Shown here: piece after piece, positions 25,626 to 35,560 of the stretch
Layout of the letters: each line of letters begins with the position of its first letter
Position numbering within the stretch: the stretch's first letter is position 1
Origin: Podocnemis expansa
Taxonomy: Eukaryota; Chordata; Testudines; Podocnemididae
Assembly (NCBI GenBank): GCA_007922195.1
Contig: ML682007.1
Coordinates: 15,492,954-15,556,953, forward strand
Reading direction: 5' to 3'
DNA length: 64,000 nt
The notes under the pieces: model-generated
Seen by the model: only the letters and a program-made list of their open reading frames with translations
Database searches by the model: none
What the model was told of the DNA's origin: nothing
Made by a program: the position numbers and the translations under genes

Positions 25626-27767
25626 CGAGAGCAATTTGTTGAACAGTTGCCATCATAACTGAGAGGAACAGAAAATGGTTTGCAACAATGAGTGAGACAT
25701 GCACTCAAATTTTAATCAATCACTCATCCCTTTTTAAAAACTATGTAAATCTCCAAAATTAATCTCTCAGAAAATAATCCCTCCCCACCCTTTTGTAGGG
25801 GAAAGAGAAGCAGCACACACATCTCTACTCATTTAATACTACCATGCCAAAAAAACCCTCATCTTATATGTTTCATCCAGAGTAGCCTGTTTCTTTGTTA
25901 AAGAGTTCCAGGTGTGGGTTTTCCACCCCCCAACTAGCTGCTGACATTGATATTGACAGGGCTTTTGCTGTTTCTCCCTAGTGTGATTATATATGACAGA
26001 GTACATTAGGATTCTTGTTTGACTTGGTTAATTCACCATTTCGGATCTTACAGGCAAGGCCATGCAGAGAGAGAGTAAGTAGACAGTAATAGGAAAGCAA
26101 TTACACCAATAAGAAAAAGTATACACTTGGGAATTGCTATCTAACATTAGGGGAAATACAGTTATAGAGCCAAATGACCCTATTTTTTTAAGTTGAATAC
26201 TTATGAAATAGTGCAAAATATTCATAACATGTTTTCCACCCTAGGATGCCTGTCTCTGTTGAAATCAGGACAGTCCCAAGGAAAACATTTCCATTCTAAC
26301 AGCTTTATCAAGTTTTCTTTATTTCAGAAGATCATATATTAAGTCAGATCATTATACTTTGAGGCAATCAGGGGCACAATGTGGAGATTCATCACTGCTA
26401 GAAAAGAAAGACAGGGATCTGTACAACATGCTGAGGAGTGCAAGTCAGTATGTTATCCTGGAGATTTCAGTAGGTCAGAAAGCACATTTTACAATTTATT
26501 GTATTAATTACACAGATATAAACTAGCCTGTTAGCAAGATTTAGGGAAGTACTAACTTTGCACGGGGTTCCACCAGACATGAAATAATCTAAATTCAAAG
26601 TAATAATAAAACGAAGCATGGGAGGTTTCCACACAGGAAAAAGGTCTGTTTTTGTTGGGAAAATGGTGACTTAATTTACTCCACCTAAACAACTGGCAGC
26701 CCACTCAAAAAAAAAAAAACAAAAAAAAACAAAAAACCAACCCACTGTCAGAGAGCTGCTGCCCTATTCTTAGAGGCATATCAATTTGTGCTTTGTGGAT
26801 GATATTTGGGAGAATAGGTTTTTTCTACAAGTGATATGCCAAAGCCTTGATGGAGCAAAATCTTAAAATCAGACTCAATTATTGTCACCTTTTGTCAATT
26901 ACACCACTTCTCCTATTTGCTCTATCCTGGGCAGTTTTATGCAGAGGACACCTTAAGTTCTGGCAACCTGCTGTTGTGTTACCCCTCTTAGGAGAGGAAA
27001 ATGGAGCTGTGGGAGGGACATCGCACTCTGCAAAGCTTGTAGGGGGTGAAGTCCACTGACCTGTGCAATGTGTTTCAGAATGAGTAATGCAGATGCTGAT
27101 GCCACCAAAACAATGGAGAATAAAGGGCCCTGCTGATAGCAGTCCCAGCACAAAGGTTACGGGCTGAATGGGCCCTGGTGTCTGACTTATCCTCCTTCAG
27201 CTAAAAGCCGCCCATGCAGGTCACAAGTGGGGAACGCAAGCAGGGCAATTTGGTGCATGGGAAGTTGTTCTGCTGGTGCCCGTGTTATCTCTTTTTGTAA
27301 ATTAAGCCAGCAGTAGTCAGATGGAATTAAAAATCATTAATTAGAAAAAGGAAGAGAGGGTGGAGAAAATAAAGGACTGCATAATGCACAAACACATGCA
27401 CACACACAAAAGATGGTCACAGAAAAGGAGTGCCAGAAGCACTGAACTCCACTGAGAAAATTCAGAACCACATTACTGTCTGAATGGATGAGGTTATGGT
27501 ACAACAGATTTTATTCACAATTTCAGCCTGTTCACCTCGGTGGAAACAATCTATGTGGAAGTCCAGTCTGTTATTCTGACTGTTAGGAGGAATCCATATA
27601 GAATTTTTCTTTCTGTAATGTTGGTAGGAAGGTATCTGTGGGTTGTTGTGCTGTTTGGTGGTGTGGTGGAAATGTTCCTTGAATCAGAGATGGCAAAAGT
27701 AGGCTTCCAAGTTACCACAGAATTGTATCATGTGTTTGGGGGATTATTATCAAAGAGGCTGACAATG
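25626..27767. other. non-coding sequence, nothing recognised
   Basis: Unclassified sequence with an interrupted A-rich run at 26707-26736. Short overlapping frames on both strands at 26847-27153 have no recognisable product. Confidence 0.6.
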
Positions 27768-28800
27768 AATACATCAGATTACAAATGGGAGGCTAATAGA
27801 CAACTCTCCAATACCACATTCTACAACCCACTACTGTCTAATCCCTCTGATGAATACCAAAAGAAGCTACACCATCTACTCAGGAAACTCCCCCAAACAG
27901 CACAGGAACAAATCTACACAGACACATCCCTAGAGCTCCAACCAGGGGTTTTCTATCTGCTATCCAAAATCCATAAACCTTGAAATCCAGGGCAGCACAT
28001 CATGTCAGGAACTGGCAGGATTGTCTGGCTATGTGGACTCTCTCCTCAGGCCCTATCCTACTAGAAATCCTAGCTATCCTTGAGACACCACTCACTTCCT
28101 GGGAAAACTACAATCCATTGGTGAGCTTCCAGAAAACAACATCCTGGCCACTCTTAACACTGACAAAGACGGACTACAAGCCATCAGAAATAGTATCCCA
28201 GATGATGTCATGGCACATGTAGTGGCTGAACTTCGTGAGTTTGTACTTACTCACAACCATTTCAGATTTGAAGATACTTACACCTTCAAGTCGATGGCAC
28301 TGCTATGGGTACCCACATGATCCCATAATGTGCCAACATTTTTACAGCTGACTTAGAACAATGCTTCCTCAGATCTCTTCCCCAAGTGCCCCTCCTCTAC
28401 TTACTCTAGACTGATGACACCATCATCTGTACCCATGGAAAGGAAGCCTTTGAGGAATTCCACAGCTATTTCAACAATTTCCACCCACCATCAACCCCAG
28501 CCCAGACCTGTTCAATTGGGAAATCTATTTCCTTGACACTACAGTACAAATAAGTGATGACCACATAAAGACCACCTTACACCAGAAACCTACTAACCTC
28601 TACACCTACCCCCATGCTTCCAGCTTTTATCTAGGACACAACACACAATGCATTGTTTATAGCCAAGCCCTAAGACACAACCACACTTGCTCCAATTACT
28701 CAGACGGAGACAAACACTTTCTGGATCTCTGTCAAGCATTCTTAAAACTACAATACCCACGTGGGGAAGTAAAGAAGCAGCCTGACAGAGCCAGACAGGT
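27768..28800 (+). pseudogene. Penelope-like reverse transcriptase remnant
   Basis: The open frame ending at 27983 contains QLSNTTFYNPLL and FYLLSKIHKP, characteristic of PLE reverse transcriptases. After a frame change the conserved block GTAMGTHMIP is readable near 28294-28325, followed by an in-frame stop and then CANIFTADLE. The catalytic region reads LLYLL, a stop, then TDDTII, placing the two aspartates at 28413-28418. Further downstream LDTTVQISDD and KPTNLYTYPHASS are readable. Multiple stops and shifts rule out activity. The residues that precede the first clear RT match in the same frame are probably unrelated host sequence. Confidence 0.86.
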
Positions 28801-28840
28801 ACCCAGAAGTCATCTACTATGGGACAGGCCCAACAGGGAA

Positions 28841-28924
28841 AACAACAGAACACCACTGGTCATCACTTATAGGCCCCAAGTAAACAACAGAACACCACTG
28901 GTCATCACTGGCCTCAAGTAAAAC
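28841..28924 (+). repeat. 42-bp tandem duplication inside the PLE
   Basis: The segment aacaacagaacaccactggt at 28841 recurs at 28883, an offset of 42 bp, with the following catcact and a ccaagta/ctcaagta end also shared. It lies in the RT-endonuclease linker and probably arose after insertion by slippage or unequal exchange. Confidence 0.8.
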
Positions 28925-28989
28925 CTCTCTAGCACATCATCAAGGATCTATAACCTATTTTGAAAGATGATCCCTCACTCTCTCAAGCC

Positions 28990-29592
28990 TTGGGAGGTAG
29001 TCCAGGGCTCGCTTTTAGAGAGTTCCCCAAACTTAACAAATACTCGTAAGCAACCACACATCATACAGCAGAAACAATAAGCCAGGTACCTACTCCTGCA
29101 ACAAACAATGTTGCCAAATCTGCTGGCACATCTACTCAAATGACACTATCATAGGACCTAACCAAATCAGCCATTCCATCAAGAGCTCATTCACCTGCAC
29201 ATCTATCAATGTGATATATGCCATCATATGCCGACAATGCCTCTCTGCCTTATACATTGGCCAAACTGGATAGTCTCTGAGCAAAAGAATAAACGGATAT
29301 AAATCAGCCATCAAGAATGGTAACATTCCAAAACCAGTAGGGAACATTTCAATCTCTTCGGACATTCTGTAATAAACATGAAAGTTACAGTACTTCAGCA
29401 AAAAATAAAAACAAAAGAACCAAAAAAAAAAAAAAACAAAACAAAAAACAAACAAAAAAAAAAAAAAACAAAAAACTTTAAAACCAGACTTCAACATTAA
29501 AATGAAGAGCTAGAATTCATATGTGAACTTCACACCTTCACCTAAGTTCTGACTAGAAACTTAGAATGGCTAACTCATTGCAACAGGTAATC
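28990..29592 (+). pseudogene. GIY-YIG endonuclease domain remnant of the PLE
   Basis: A readable frame gives a cysteine cluster (CNKQCCQICWHI near 29096-29131), then SFTCTSINVIYAIICRQC and ALYIGQTG (about 29188-29275), which are the two halves of the GIY-YIG fold. The first half reads VIY where the name motif has GIY. A histidine-containing NLFGHSVINM segment follows near 29350-29380. The C-terminal piece EWLTHCNR ends at a TAA near 29589. A long A-rich tract (29397-29476) interrupts the coding part. In PLEs this domain nicks the target for priming. Confidence 0.8.
29397..29476 (+). repeat. A-rich tract within the PLE coding end
   Basis: Runs of A interrupted by single C or G residues. It falls between the endonuclease histidine segment and the EWLTHCNR end, so it is an internal expansion and not the 3' poly-A of the element. 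It also creates the phenylalanine-rich frame on the other strand. Confidence 0.9.
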
Positions 29593-29764
29593 TGCCCTTT
29601 TCTAACATTCTCACCATCTCATCTATTGTTCTTCAAAGGCCACATCCATACTGTATGAATCAAAACAATTTGTTTGGTTTGCTGAAATAGGCAAGAGACT
29701 ACTTTGTGACTTACCCTTCTCTGCATTTATATATACAACTTATATACTGCAGTTTCCATTTCAT

Positions 29765-29806
29765 GCATCTGATGAAGTGGTATTCTACCCTCGAAAGCTC
29801 ATGAGA
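29765..29806 (+). ncRNA. hammerhead-like ribozyme motif of the PLE
   Basis: Reads gcatctgatgaagtgg, loop, taccctc, gaaa, gctcatga. Both conserved boxes, ctgatga (29769-29775) and gaaa (29793-29796), are intact. Stem II (gtgg.../...taccctc) is weakened compared with the gtggg/cccac of sister copies. PLEs are known to carry hammerhead motifs at their ends. One extra A separates the ctgatga box from stem II, and the base after stem III is not a clear standard cleavage triplet, so activity is uncertain. Confidence 0.6.
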
Positions 29807-29857
29807 TAGATAAATTTGTTAGTCTTTGGAACAGAAGACTGCCACAGAACTCTTTGT

Positions 29858-31159
29858 TTCTTTTACTTACATAAAGTAGTCCAACCTATATTAGCAGGGA
29901 TCTGCCCCAAGGGAGCTGTAGTGTTGTCCACTGCTTTGAATCATTGTTTGATCCAGACACCCATTGCAGGCTGAACCCCAAAATGCTTACCTTAAACCCT
30001 GTTCTGTATTTGTATACTGTTCTAGACTACCTTCTCAAAGACAGAGTTGGCAAATTTTTTCCTGAATTTTCAAGCTTTTGTTAACATGTTCCTCATATCT
30101 TCCTTAAGCCAGGAGACAGGTTACTTTTTATTAACTACCTGTGATTTTAATTTGACTCACTCCATGGGGTCACCCCCCACAAGCCCCCATCCCAGCATGT
30201 GACATCTGACGAAATGCAACAGTCAAAGCTTTAATGGGCTACATGCCACTTGCTATTTGGAATACCAATTAGCAGAACAATGCTTTTCAGCATTACATCC
30301 CACATGACTTCACTTCTATTTAGCTCTCACAGAACACAGGTGATTTAGGCAGGTTTTCTTTTTGTTTTAGGTTAATGTAAAATCACAGGAGGATTGATCT
30401 AAAGTGACCTCGCAGCTACTTAGACTGGTAAATGCTTCATATTGCTCTGACAGAATAATTAACATGTCCTTTCATTAGGCTCTTTCATTCTAAATGTTGG
30501 GGGAGTAATATTCCACTGTTGATGATCCAGTATTGAATTAACCACTTCACTGCCTGCTAAGGCATGGCACATGAGAAAAGCAGTAGCTCCCATACAGTTC
30601 TTTGGTTACTACTTCACTGCTTTTTTCAATCCAACAAACCATTTTTCAGAGACCAGCTGAGTGGCTGATAGAATAGTCAGAGTTACAGTCTTGGAAGTGT
30701 CCATACTCCAAGACAAAAATGACAGCAGGCCCAGGTTGGGACAGTTTGTGCCAGGATTTTGGAATTCTTCAATGGAAGCCAGGACCTAGAGGAACATATA
30801 GACGGGGATGAATGCTGGACACTGCAGCTGTCCCCTGTCAAGCTTAGGCTGGAGGGCTAAAAATTTGCTGAGTGGATGGGTGGGCTCAGGATGGAGCCAG
30901 GGCTTTGGGATCCTGTGAGATGGAGCGGGGTCCAAGAGCTCAGGCTGCAATGGTCTACATCATAGTTAAAGAGCCCTTTAGCCCAAGCCTTTCAAGTCCA
31001 AGTCAGCCAGCAGCCACAGGTGTCTGTCTGTAGTGCAGACAGACCTCAGGCAACATAAGGATGAGATGAAAACAGAGGTATCCAAAGTGAGTGAGCTCTT
31101 TGAAGGTCAGGCACTTTTCAGAAGTGATCTCTAATAATTCTGGCTGCCTCCTACTGGGT
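29858..31159. other. non-coding sequence, nothing firmly recognised
   Basis: No gene or transposon end. About 30360-30560 lacks repeat signatures and has balanced composition, which would fit a conserved non-coding element, but this is untested. Confidence 0.5.
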
Positions 31160-31222
31160 CTGATCCAAAGTCTACTGAAGTCCCTAGTACATTTTCCACT
31201 ATTTCAATAGTCTTTGGATCAG
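31160..31222. repeat. short perfect-armed inverted repeat
   Basis: The arms ctgatccaaag (31160-31170) and ctttggatcag (31212-31222) are perfect complements, 11 bp each, separated by 41 bp that also pair partially (actgaagt with acttcaat-like words). It fits the remains of an old palindromic repeat whose relatives share a gaagtcaatgg-like core. Confidence 0.6.
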
Positions 31223-31324
31223 GCACATTCTGGATGTTCTTTCAGAAATGATTAAGAAATTTCAGTCCTATTGACTTTCAAAGGAACATCAGTTTCTAAA
31301 GGCTAAATCCACAAAGAAAACTTA

Positions 31325-31583
31325 GCCCTAGTCTACACTTAGGGCTTTTCTTGGTGGCAGTCGACCGGCATTTAAGCAAGGAAGTTTGCAGGTGACTTCC
31401 TAAGCTGCCAGGACACGCTGGGAAAAGCCAACTGCAAATGCTTTGTGGTTTGCTTTCCCCTAATCTCCTGGCCCCTAGAACTTCTGATGCTGACTTCTAG
31501 GAGCACAGTAGAGAGTTCAGACTCGCTGCTAAATGCTCCTGGCACGCCGGCGGCGATTTTGTGCCATCAATGTAGATGTAGCC
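31325..31583. mobile_element. Harbinger-like miniature element (tentative)
   Basis: Left end gccctagtctacactt and right end aatgtagatgtagcc are imperfect inverted repeats. A TTA trinucleotide flanks both sides (31322-31324 and 31584-31586), the usual PIF/Harbinger duplication, although three bases can match by chance. GC content rises in the interior (cacgccggcggcg near 31543). It has no coding capacity. Confidence 0.45.
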
Positions 31584-31899
31584 TTAAATGTAGCATCACA
31601 GTGCCTTTCAGTTAGGTACAGTGCTACCTTGCCCTCTATTAAGCAGCCAGGTTTCCTATACAATGCTGGGGGAAAGTCAGGCACCTAAGAATGGGATCCT
31701 CAAAATTCAGACAGCTGGGCAGAGTCCTGCTTAAGACAGCCAATAGGAAATGCTGGCATAAGCCCCGACCCCACCCCGAAAGAGATATAAACACTTAAAT
31801 CCAGGCAGAAGGGAGGCATCTCCCTTTGCACAGGGGTTCACAGCTGTGAACCTCTCCTAGGGTTAGGCACCTAAGCTCTTTCTTGGGGAGAAAAAAAAG

Positions 31900-32040
31900 T
31901 GAAGAGGAGACCGTAGCCACATCACACCTTGTTCAAACTAAAGTTTGAACTAAGCGCTCAAGAAATTCCTTAGTTCAAACCAGGGAAAGCCTATTGTGGC
32001 CATGGGCGAAATTTGTCCAGACTAACTTGCCAGTGTAGAC
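31900..32040. mobile_element. possible miniature transposon fragment
   Basis: Contains ttcaaactaaagtttgaact, a local palindrome, repeated in part as ttagttcaaacc, and ends with gccagtgtagacacaacc, a word typical of reptile miniature elements. No paired terminus or duplication was found. Confidence 0.3.
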
Positions 32041-32042
32041 AC

Positions 32043-32880
32043 AACCATAGACACTGGAAGGGACCATGAGAGGTCATCAAGTCCAGTCCCCTGAATTCAT
32101 GGCAGGACCAAATATCACCTTAAACCATACCTGAAGGTGTTGGTCTAACCTGCTCTTAAAAACTTCCAGTGACGGAAATTCCACAACCTCCCTAGGCAAC
32201 TTATTCTAGTGGTTAATTGCCCTGACAGTGAGGAATATTTTCCTAATGTCCAACCTAAACCTCCCCCCTTGTAATTTAAGCCCATTGTTTCTTGTCCTAT
32301 CATTGATGGTTAAAGAGAATAATTTTCCTCCCTCCTCCTTGTAATAACCTTTTAGGTACTGTAAAACTGTTATCATGTCCCTCCTCAGTTTTCTCTTTTC
32401 CAGACTAAACAAACACAGCTCTTTCGATCTTCCCTTATAAGGTAAGTCAGGGGTCTCAAACTCAAATCACCATGAGGACCACATGAGGACAAGTAGAGGG
32501 CCGCATGAGGATTAGTACATTAGCCTAAGGGCAGCACCACTGAAACCTTTCCATACAATGATATTGTATATATCAGTAAGGATTGTGTCATTGTGGGCCA
32601 CAGAAAATAGCTTTAGGTGCTGCATGCGGCCCATGGGCCATGTGCTTGAGACCCCTGAGTTAAGTGTTCCAGACTTTTAAACATTTGTGTTGCTCTTTGA
32701 AATTTCTCCAATTCCCCCACATCTTTGCTGAAATGAGTCACCCAGAACTGGACACAATACTCTAGTTGAGGCCTGACCAGGCTGGAGTAGAGCAGAAGAA
32801 TTACTTCTCATGTTTTACTTACAGTACTCCTATTAATACATCCCAGAACAGCGTTTGCTTTTTTTTGCAACAGTTTTGCT
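32043..32880 (-). mobile_element. CR1 LINE 3' end, interrupted by a hAT element
   Basis: The plus strand reads a CR1 3' end in reverse: tggaagggaccatgagaggt, ccagtcccctgaattc, tttcctaatgtccaacct, ctcctcagttttctcttttc, and the far part gaggcctgaccaggctggag. The minus-strand frame at 32206-32412 (FSLEKRKLRRDM, LDIRKIFLTVRAI) is the C-terminal part of the CR1 polyprotein. The copy is split at 32448-32657 by a hAT insertion; removing it rejoins the CR1 sequence. The 5' side is truncated. Confidence 0.9.
32448..32657. mobile_element. hAT miniature element nested in CR1
   Basis: Left end caggggtctcaaactc and right end gcttgagacccctg are clear inverted repeats. Flanks aggtaagt (32440-32447) and agttaagt (32658-32665) are an 8-bp target duplication with one mismatch. 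It inserted into an existing CR1 copy and is therefore younger than that copy. No transposase is encoded. Confidence 0.82.
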
Positions 32881-34020
32881 TTTTGCAATGGTTTTTGCTT
32901 TTCTTCCAGCAGTGTTTCACCATTATCCCTCCCCCCCACCCAACCATGAAGCAGATAGCAAAAGGGGGTCGCAGTTACAGCTAAAATGCTGAAAATCCAG
33001 ACCTAACTCAGTAGCAAAGAATCAGCATGAAGCCCATAACTGGTTCATAAATCCAAGCTCTAATAGTAAGTGTTTATTGACACTGTTAAAAGGTCTATTT
33101 CCCCTCCTATTTCTTATATTATGGTACCATAAATTCAAATTCCAAAGCTTACTTGTAGCATTTTATCATCCTGATAGGGAACAAAATGTGGCTACTCAAG
33201 ACTGTTTTGCAGGAAACACTGCAGAGGGTGCTCACATAACCCTGAATCCTGTTTTTTACTGCATGCAGGCACACAGCTGCTTCTGTCCTGAGCCTCCTTT
33301 TCTTGAGGAGCGTTCTGCACAGGTACATTGATAGACCCATGTGTAGTGAACTGCAACATCAAGACCTTTTCTTTGGACTTGCTATTTTGGTAACACAAAC
33401 CAGGGTGGCATTTCTCCTGCTCTGTTGATCCCGTAGTAGGTAACATCTTTTATTATTCTCAGCTAATACTAATTGAATGCATTTTGGGGCCACATTCAAA
33501 AGAATTTGTGAAATTATTTCAGAAACATCACCACACAGTACTGAACAACTTTGTCTTCTCCATCACAGCCAGCATAGCTTTTGGGGAGAAAATCTTCTTC
33601 CAAATCTTTATCCCTTTAGGCTCTGTCTTGATGGCCAAAGTCAACCATGAGAGCTCAATCCAGCTCACTTAACAAATCTGGAAAGTCCACTCAGGATGAA
33701 AGCTAACACATCAAGCAATATTAGATAATTGCTTTGGGATCTTAGGCACAGCCTCCCTAGCACTCCTAGTTACTCTGAGTTTTGAGGAGGCTTTTTGGTC
33801 GTGTTAAAATAGCTTGTTTGAGCCAACATGCCTATTTGTCCATCAAAGCTCGTCCTGAATGATCCCAGCATCTGGCCAGGATACTAGGGCTAGGAACTGA
33901 GAGTGTCTTCTCAGAGTAAATTAGCACACATTCTTTTTCCTTCAAATGGGCCCCACACTGAAAAACTAAACCCCAGCTAAAAGGGCTTACTAGTGTGCAA
34001 AGGACTGAGAGCAAAATGCT
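32881..34020. other. non-coding sequence, nothing recognised
   Basis: Unclassified sequence after the CR1 copy, starting with a T-rich patch (tttgctttttgcaatggttt). Overlapping frames on both strands near 33149-33446 have no recognisable product. Confidence 0.6.
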
Positions 34021-34032
34021 TATCTTCTGAAT

Positions 34033-34229
34033 AAAAAAAAAAAAAAAAAGCAAGGAGTCCTGTGACACTTAAAGACTAACGCATTTATTTATTGCATGAG
34101 CTTTCGTGGGAGAAGTTGGATTTTCTCCAACAAAAGCTTATGTGAGAAATAAATTTGTTAGTCTTTAAGTGCCACAGGGCTCCTTGCTTTTTTTGCTTTA
34201 TTCGACTAACATGGCTGCCCCTTTGAAAC
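34033..34229. mobile_element. head-to-head inverted Penelope-tail insertion, exact 12-bp TSD
   Basis: The minus arm (to about 34112) has A-rich sequence, caaggagtcctgtgacactt, aaagactaac, tgagctttcgtgggag. The plus arm (from about 34113) has gttggattttctccaac, aaaagctta, aaatttgttagtctttaagt, a T-rich spacer, cgactaacatggctgcccc and the full terminus ctttgaaac. The arms meet inside the stem II loop of the hammerhead-like motif, and neither retains the ctgatga box. An exact 12-bp repeat, tatcttctgaat, lies at 34021-34032 and 34230-34241, proving that both arms entered in one event. Confidence 0.93.
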
Positions 34230-34295
34230 TATCTTCTGAATGTTTTGCTGGGGTTGCCTGCTGGAAGCTGCTAGGAAGCATACACCAGGGATAAA

Positions 34296-34427
34296 ACAAA
34301 CAAGGAGTCCTGTAGCATTTATAAAGATCAACAAATTTATTTATCACATGAGCTTGCAAGGGAGAAAGTCCCACTTCATCAGACTCTTTGTTTTGCTATA
34401 CTACAGTAACATGGTTACTCCTTTGGA
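34296..34427. mobile_element. second head-to-head Penelope-tail insertion, exact 12-bp TSD
   Basis: The minus arm (34296-34382) starts acaaacaaggagtcctg, includes aacaaatttatttatcacat and a hammerhead-like core with an intact ctgatga box. The plus arm (from about 34382) begins actctttgttttgct and runs through cagtaacatggttactcc toward the terminus. The exact repeat accagggataaa flanks it at 34284-34295 and 34428-34439. Only 54 bp separate it from the right duplication of the previous insertion's neighbourhood. It has the same left-short, right-long arm arrangement. Confidence 0.92.
34347..34382 (-). ncRNA. hammerhead-like motif, one core box lost
   Basis: Minus strand reads ctgatgaagtggg, loop actttct, ccctt, gcaa, gctcatg. 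The first box is intact (34376-34382 reversed), but gaaa is replaced by gcaa and stem II pairs only partly. It should be inactive. Confidence 0.42.
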
Positions 34428-34843
34428 ACCAGGGATAAAGTAGCTTGTAACAAATGAAACGAGCCCCCTTTGTGAGCTTTGGGCTGCACAAATTCATCCA
34501 AATGCATGGACTTTCCTGGCCACAACCTCATTTATGGATGGCACACCCTGTTCTCTTGTCCTTGTTCATTATTCTCCTGCAAGGGCAAGGCACAGACTTC
34601 ACATCCATGGCACAAAGGCAGCTGTGTAAGCCTCTTCCCTAGCCTACCAGCCTGCTTGCATTCTTCAGAGTTTTACAGTATCAACTGCATGTTTCTTCTG
34701 TTTTAACCTGTGTAAATGATGTCAAAATTTATCCCAAAACTATTTTATTGGTTCATCTCTGAAGCTGGGTTACCACAGATTCTTAGATGCTGTACCCAAA
34801 AATGATTGTAAGGATAACATTTTATTCACCCACCCACCCACCA

Positions 34844-34884
34844 GTGATTCTCCCACAATGGTGAATAAGTTGAAAACCACTGCT
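34844..34884 (-). mobile_element. hAT terminus fragment
   Basis: Ends with aagttgaaaaccactg, the reverse of the cagtggttttcaac terminus found at 52058. Its left side begins cagtgattctccc, which could be a decayed opposite end about 40 bp away. It is too short to assign firmly. Confidence 0.35.
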
Positions 34885-34891
34885 CTGCACA

Positions 34892-34915
34892 CTCTCTCTC
34901 TCTCTCTGTCTGTCT
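34892..34915. repeat. short (CT)n/(CTGT)n repeat
   Basis: Simple repeat actctctctctctctctgtc followed by tgtct. It sits just upstream of a MIR-like segment. Confidence 0.9.
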
Positions 34916-35085
34916 AACACTTTCCCTCCAAAGACCTCAAAGTGCTTTACCAAGGTAGGGAAGTATTATCTCCCCAGTTTCCCCATGGGAAAACCTGAGA
35001 CACAGGAGAGCCGGGAACAGAACTCAAATCTCCTGACATCCAGCCTTTTTCTCTGAACACGAGGTTGTGTGGACCCTTTGCCTTT
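34916..35085 (+). mobile_element. MIR-like SINE relic
   Basis: Word order matches the conserved MIR core: caaagtgctttac, gtattatctccccagtttcc, aaacctgagacacaggagag, ccgggaacagaactcaaatc, tcctgacatccagcc. It is old and diverged. Family identification is from memory of the amniote MIR consensus. Confidence 0.5.
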
Positions 35086-35388
35086 CTCCAACAAACTAGT
35101 CTTTTCACAAAAACTGCCCTCAACCAAGTACTAACAAATACCATTTACTTTTTTCATGGTTACGCTATACTGCAAGGATAGATCAGTCTTCCATTATTCA
35201 GGTTTTCCATTATCTTACCTACAACAGGCTCCATTAGGCATAATAAAAGTAGTACTCCATCCTGCAAGTTGTTCTATTTCTGAATCAGCTGCACTGTAGA
35301 GAAACACTACCAATACAATCTCATAGTGAGTGAGGTGAAGAGTTGCATTCAGAGCATATGTAGATCTCCAGTCATTACACAATTCTCA

Positions 35389-35408
35389 TAGATAGACAGA
35401 CAGACAGA
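35389..35408. repeat. short (GATA)/(GACA) repeat
   Basis: Simple tetranucleotide repeat atagatagacagacagacag. Confidence 0.85.
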
Positions 35409-35457
35409 ACCATATTGCTCCTGTGCTAATCCCTCTCCCCAAATGGTTGCCCTACAT

Positions 35458-35560
35458 CAGTGATCTCCAACCTTTCACCAGCAGACAGTGCAACACTCAT
35501 AGGTTCCACTGGCAACTGCCTTTCAGAAGTAAATCATGACCTACTGATTGGGGACCACTT
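35458..35560. mobile_element. short hAT-like miniature element
   Basis: Starts cagtgatctccaaccttt and ends attggggaccact, which are inverted repeats of each other in part (agtggtcccca against cagtgatctcca). The flanks ccctacat and ccctatgc agree at only five of eight positions, so the duplication is weak. Confidence 0.42.

Larger units (their letters stand above)
27768..29857 (+). mobile_element. degenerate Penelope-like retroelement (PLE), RT plus GIY-YIG
   Basis: The largest retroelement here. From left to right it has an N-terminal RT segment ending in the family hallmark FYLLSKIHKP (about 27942-27980), RT core remnants, a cysteine-containing linker, a GIY-YIG type endonuclease remnant (to about 29590), a 3' UTR, a hammerhead-like motif (29765-29806) and a truncated tail ending ctctttgttt. 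Many frameshifts and stops make it non-functional. The 5' part of the element and any upstream pseudo-LTR are missing, and flanking target duplications were not found. Its 3' end identifies the short inverted insertions elsewhere in the window as PLE-derived. Confidence 0.93.

Noticed and set aside
25427..25708. Tyr-Ile repeat proteins
   Set aside because: Translations of the AT microsatellite and a 100-N gap.
29132..29497. 121-codon minus-strand frame rich in Phe
   Set aside because: Antisense of the PLE endonuclease region and its A-rich tract.
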